From Neurospora tetrasperma FGSC 2508 (taxonomy: Eukaryota; Ascomycota; Sordariomycetes; Sordariales; Sordariaceae): a stretch of DNA of 64,000 nucleotides. Positions 61,200-64,000 of the stretch are shown here, one piece after another; the stretch's first letter is position 1, and every line of letters begins with the position of its first letter. The stretch spans positions 6,089,862 through 6,153,861 of the forward strand of contig NW_009799099.1 of the NCBI RefSeq assembly GCF_000213175.1. Reading direction: 5' to 3'. The notes below the pieces were generated by a model. It saw only the letters and a list, made by a program, of their open reading frames with translations, had not been told where the DNA came from and made no database searches. A program made the translations under genes and the position numbers.

Positions 61200-62890
61200 A
61201 TTATAAATAATAGATTATTAGACTAGTATATTAAGAAGTACCCTCTTAAAAGTACTCCGGATTAGGAATTTATGGACGGATAATAGGGAATTAATTACGG
61301 AATTATTTTAAAAAAATAAAATCGGAAATTCGCGAATTAAATTACAAAAAATTAGAATTTTATTCGGGTTAAATCTAAGACTATTTTAAAATATTAAATA
61401 TCTTTTATAATATTATTATTTAATAAATCCCTTATAGTATTATTTATATTAAAATTATCAAAATCCTCCCTCCTACTATTAGTAATACTTTTATTTTTAA
61501 GGTTATATAAATTATAGGGGCGAATATTCTCTAAGCGTATATTAGATAATAGCGAAGGGAGTAGACGAATATTATTAAAAGGATAAATATTAAGGGGTAA
61601 TTAGGGGATAAGGGTATTTTATTATTTGAATCCGCGTAGGGTAATAGTAGCGAAGGTACTAGTACGGAGGCGTTTATTAGGAGTATTATCCTTCTTATAA
61701 ATTAAAAAATAATATTTAAGTTAAATATTGGAGGGGCTGGCCGCTAGAATAGAGGATTTAGAAGTAGTAACGGCCGCTTTCTTTACCTTCTTTACCTTAA
61801 ATCTTTTATTATATCAATTAATAAATTTGTTTAACGCCCTTTCAATAGCTGGGTCCGCTACCTACCTTATTTTACTTATATTGAGCTCTATAGTAGCTAT
61901 TTTCTTTTAGAACTTAACTAATTTAATTCTTAATAAAGAATTAACGCCGGACTTATTAGGTTTAATAGAGGGATTAAGCGGGCGAGTAGCGGCCGCCGGA
62001 GTACCAATTCTACTCTAAAAGCTACTATAAAAGAAAGTTAATATAAATAGGAAAGTAAAAGAAACTAAATAATTAATATATAAGGGAATAAAACCTTTCT
62101 CCTTAAATAGAGAGAGATTAGGGAGCGCTTTAAAGGTAGTTAAAAAGATAGCCCGTTAGGGATTGGAAATATAATTAATAGTATACTAAATTACAAAGGC
62201 GTCCTAAGCCCAAATTAGAATCGGCTTATAAGTAACCTTACTATATTAATAAGGTAAATATATAGTAGCCGAACTACCCGTAGGAATAGTAATATAATTA
62301 TATTTATAAGAGAGATAGTAAATATATTAATTAGACTAAAGTTTAATTATATTAGTAATAAGGGTTGTAATTATATTATTAATTATAATTTTACTAATAC
62401 TAACTATAATTGTACTAGGCCGGGTTTAAATTAGTTTAGGAATTTTAAATTTCTTAGGAGCCGGAGTAAGAATTGGGAGCAGGGCTAGAGAAGAGCTTTA
62501 CTATTATTATAGGAATTATTAAAATTATTAAAATTGTAGAAACTAATCGAAATTAAACTAATTGGAAGTATTAGATATTTTAATATAATTATAGGCGCTA
62601 AATTAGTATAAGAACGAAAGTGAGGATTAAATAAGATTAAATAAAAAATAGAGAAATAAAGAACGAATAATAAGGGTAACGAAGGAATAATAGTATTAAA
62701 AGGGATACTTATAGTAGAGAGTTATAATTTCGTTAAAGAAGGAGAAAAGAGGAAGAAAGAGAGAGAAAGGGAGATTTGAAAAATATATAGGTTATTTAGG
62801 CATTAAGTAGGTAGTAGTAAGGAAGGGGCGTATTATTTAATTTTAGGAATATATATAACGAAGTATAAATATATATATAGTTTTTTAATT
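61200..62890 (+). other. Segment of the outer element between chromodomain region and polypurine tract
   Basis: About 1.7 kb with no recognised pol part. It is AT-rich and decayed like the rest. It may be a long 3' untranslated region or the remains of an extra coding region; nothing in it was recognised. Confidence 0.4.
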
Positions 62891-62910
62891 AAGGAAAAAG
62901 GGGGGGCTAA

Positions 62911-63168
62911 TATTATAGGGCTTACTACCTATAGTTAAAGCGATTAATAATCTCGCTAATCCAAATCCCTACCGGTAGGCAATTAATACGGCTAATTAAG
63001 TCCCTTACCGCCGCGGTACTCTCGCGGCCCGTACGCACATACGTCCCTTAAAAAGGATAGCTGGCTATACCCGCCTTAAGGGCGCTCTTTTCCCCTCTTT
63101 TCTTCTTTGTAGAACCTTATTGATCGATTAAAGCCAGCATCTATGCCAACTGTGCTGCACCCCTTACA
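62911..63168 (+). repeat. 3' LTR of the outer element
   Basis: 258 bp, pairing with 48688-48945. Here the outer (right) end, about the last 100 bp, is the little-altered part and the inner side is AT-shifted. It is followed by TTAAC at 63169-63173. Confidence 0.92.
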
Positions 63169-63173
63169 TTAAC

Positions 63174-63321
63174 ATCGTACACACTAGTAACACAACCACG
63201 TACAAACTCGCTGTTTCTAACTATACACTTCGTAAATCTATAAAAGTAAATAGTCTATATATATCTATAGATTAATAGAGGTTAACCTACTATAGTAGAT
63301 TTTGATAAATATTTTAATAAA
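63174..63321. other. Flank between outer element and DNA transposon
   Basis: The first 70 bp (63174-63240) have near-normal composition and may be the old target DNA. The rest is AT-rich and may already belong to the DNA transposon, including its left end. Confidence 0.4.
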
Positions 63322-64000
63322 GTGGGGGAGGCGTCCGCTAGCTACCGCGGCGCCCGTATATATCTAACTACTCGCCAACGTATTAAGCGCCTTAGAACAT
63401 TACGCAAACTGCTGACTATTAGAGAGATTGCTACTATTATTAGCGAATTGCATACTTCTATATTTCACTATATTAAATTGCTAGTCGAATATAGTAAATT
63501 AATTATATTATTGTACTTAAAAAGTCGCCCCCGTATATTAACCGCCGCCGAGGAGGATGCTATTGTATTATACGTAATATTTTACTTCTAAAAACAATTT
63601 CCTACATTATATTAAATAATTATTAGCTTAGCATATTGGTTACAGTTATTATAAGGCGCTCTAAAGACTTATAATACAATATAATTAGTGAATTTTTTCA
63701 AAAACTATTTAAAATTAAAAACTACAATTTACTACGCCGTCAATATTAAGAGGAGGTTCTAAGAATTGAATAAAAACTCTATTAATAAGTAGTTCGATAA
63801 TTATATGGCTATAATTAAGAAATATAATATTATTAAAGGTAACGTTTGGAATTGTAATAAAATAGGGGTAAGACTCAATTACGTAGCGGGCGGGCGTATA
63901 AGGGTAATTATACTTAGGGATCTAATAAAGTAAAAGGTAAATTAGTATATTACTTTGCTATAAAATTTATATAAGAGTAAATACTTACTATTTCTCTCAA
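63322..64000 (+). mobile_element. Pogo/Fot1-type DNA transposon remnant, runs off the window
   Basis: The frame at 63322-63591 encodes an N-terminal helix-turn-helix like those of pogo/Tc5-class transposases (LLTIREIATIISELHTSIFH, then RPRILTAAEEDAIVLYV). Downstream, about 63780-63910, decayed translation in + resembles the linker and first catalytic block of a DDE transposase: FDNYMAIIKKYNI, then WNCNKIGVRLNYVAGG, where family members usually have an acidic residue in place of the N of CNK. Several in-frame stops lie between 63592 and 63780, so the gene is dead. Composition is TA-rich with CpG kept, as in RIP. Terminal inverted repeats were not identified; the right end lies beyond the window. 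A pogo/Fot1 assignment is likely but a related Tc5-type element is possible. Confidence 0.6.

Larger units (their letters stand above)
48688..63168 (+). mobile_element. Ty3/gypsy chromovirus-type LTR element, fossil, interrupted by another element
   Basis: Direct 258-bp LTRs lie at 48688-48945 and 62911-63168, flanked by the 5-bp target duplication TTAAC (48683-48687 and 63169-63173). A polypurine tract at 62891-62906 precedes the 3' LTR and sets the + orientation. Without the nested element the length is about 7.4 kb. Parts recognised in decayed translation: gag with a zinc-knuckle-like segment near 50.2 kb; protease to reverse transcriptase at about 50.5-51.9 kb; RNase H at about 52.0-52.4 kb; integrase split around the inner element (about 52.5-52.9 and 60.0-60.9 kb); a chromodomain-like segment at about 61.0-61.2 kb. 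It is heavily broken, with dozens of breaks or more and no long open frame. LTR divergence (roughly a fifth of sites, nearly all transitions) reflects RIP, so it cannot be used as a clock. It is older than the inner element. Confidence 0.92.

Noticed and set aside
59543-61910. Short open frames inside the retroelement fossils (59543-59728 and 61728-61910)
   Set aside because: Stretches that happen to lack stops inside decayed elements; not host genes.

Overview
The window looks like a filamentous ascomycete chromosome segment, most likely Neurospora or a close Sordariales relative. The evidence is short introns with GTRAGT-like donors and CTAAC-like branch points, pyrimidine-rich leaders, GC-rich coding sequence, a set of conserved ascomycete genes, and a 15 kb AT-rich block that carries the mark of repeat-induced point mutation (RIP): transition-only divergence, depletion of CpA/TpG and survival of CpG.

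From 1 to about 48.1 kb the DNA is ordinary euchromatin with single genes on both strands. In order these are: an FHF-complex FHIP/RAI16-like protein (+, 1.2-4.5 kb); a small single-pass membrane protein (-, 6.5-7.0 kb); a long gene-poor gap; a secreted Cys-rich protein (+, 12.1-13.7 kb); an unrecognised Gly-rich protein (+, 14.6-15.4 kb); TRAPP subunit Trs31 (-, 16.1-17.0 kb); CAND1 (-, 18.0-22.2 kb); a doubtful small gene near 23.4-24.0 kb; a PLAC8 Cys-rich protein whose frame continues beyond a single stop (+, 24.5-26.2 kb, continuing to 27.0 kb); hydroxymethylbilane synthase (+, 27.9-28.9 kb); glycine cleavage H protein (-, 29.4-30.0 kb); the septation GTPase Spg1/Tem1 (+, 32.2-33.3 kb); a second secreted protein with a long repeat-filled intron (+, 35.1-36.5 kb); the checkpoint adaptor Crb2/Rad9 (-, 37.8-41.4 kb); an eight-exon AAAP amino-acid transporter (+, 42.9-45.0 kb); a small hypothetical gene (+, 47.0-47.5 kb); and an intron-containing tRNA-Pro(AGG) (48.0 kb). 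These genes are housekeeping in character and do not form one pathway cluster: heme synthesis, one-carbon metabolism, vesicle tethering, endosome transport, ubiquitin-ligase recycling, septation and DNA-damage checkpoint. Exon structures were joined by hand and the reading frames agree across every proposed junction.

From about 48.55 kb to the window end the DNA is AT-rich heterochromatin-like sequence made of transposon fossils. A Ty3/gypsy chromovirus-type element lies on + (48688-63168) with 258-bp LTRs and a TTAAC target duplication. A second Ty3/gypsy element (52918-59969, on -) with 223-bp LTRs and an ATAGC target duplication sits inside its integrase region. After the outer 3' LTR comes a RIP-decayed pogo/Fot1-type DNA transposon that runs off the window. 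RIP damage fades toward both outer edges of the outer element.

No plainly new biological system is evident. The best leads are the PLAC8 frame that continues for about 250 codons after a lone stop, a nearby candidate gene with the same one-stop pattern, a Trs31 intron whose retention would add a hydrophobic segment in frame, and the edge-fading RIP pattern.
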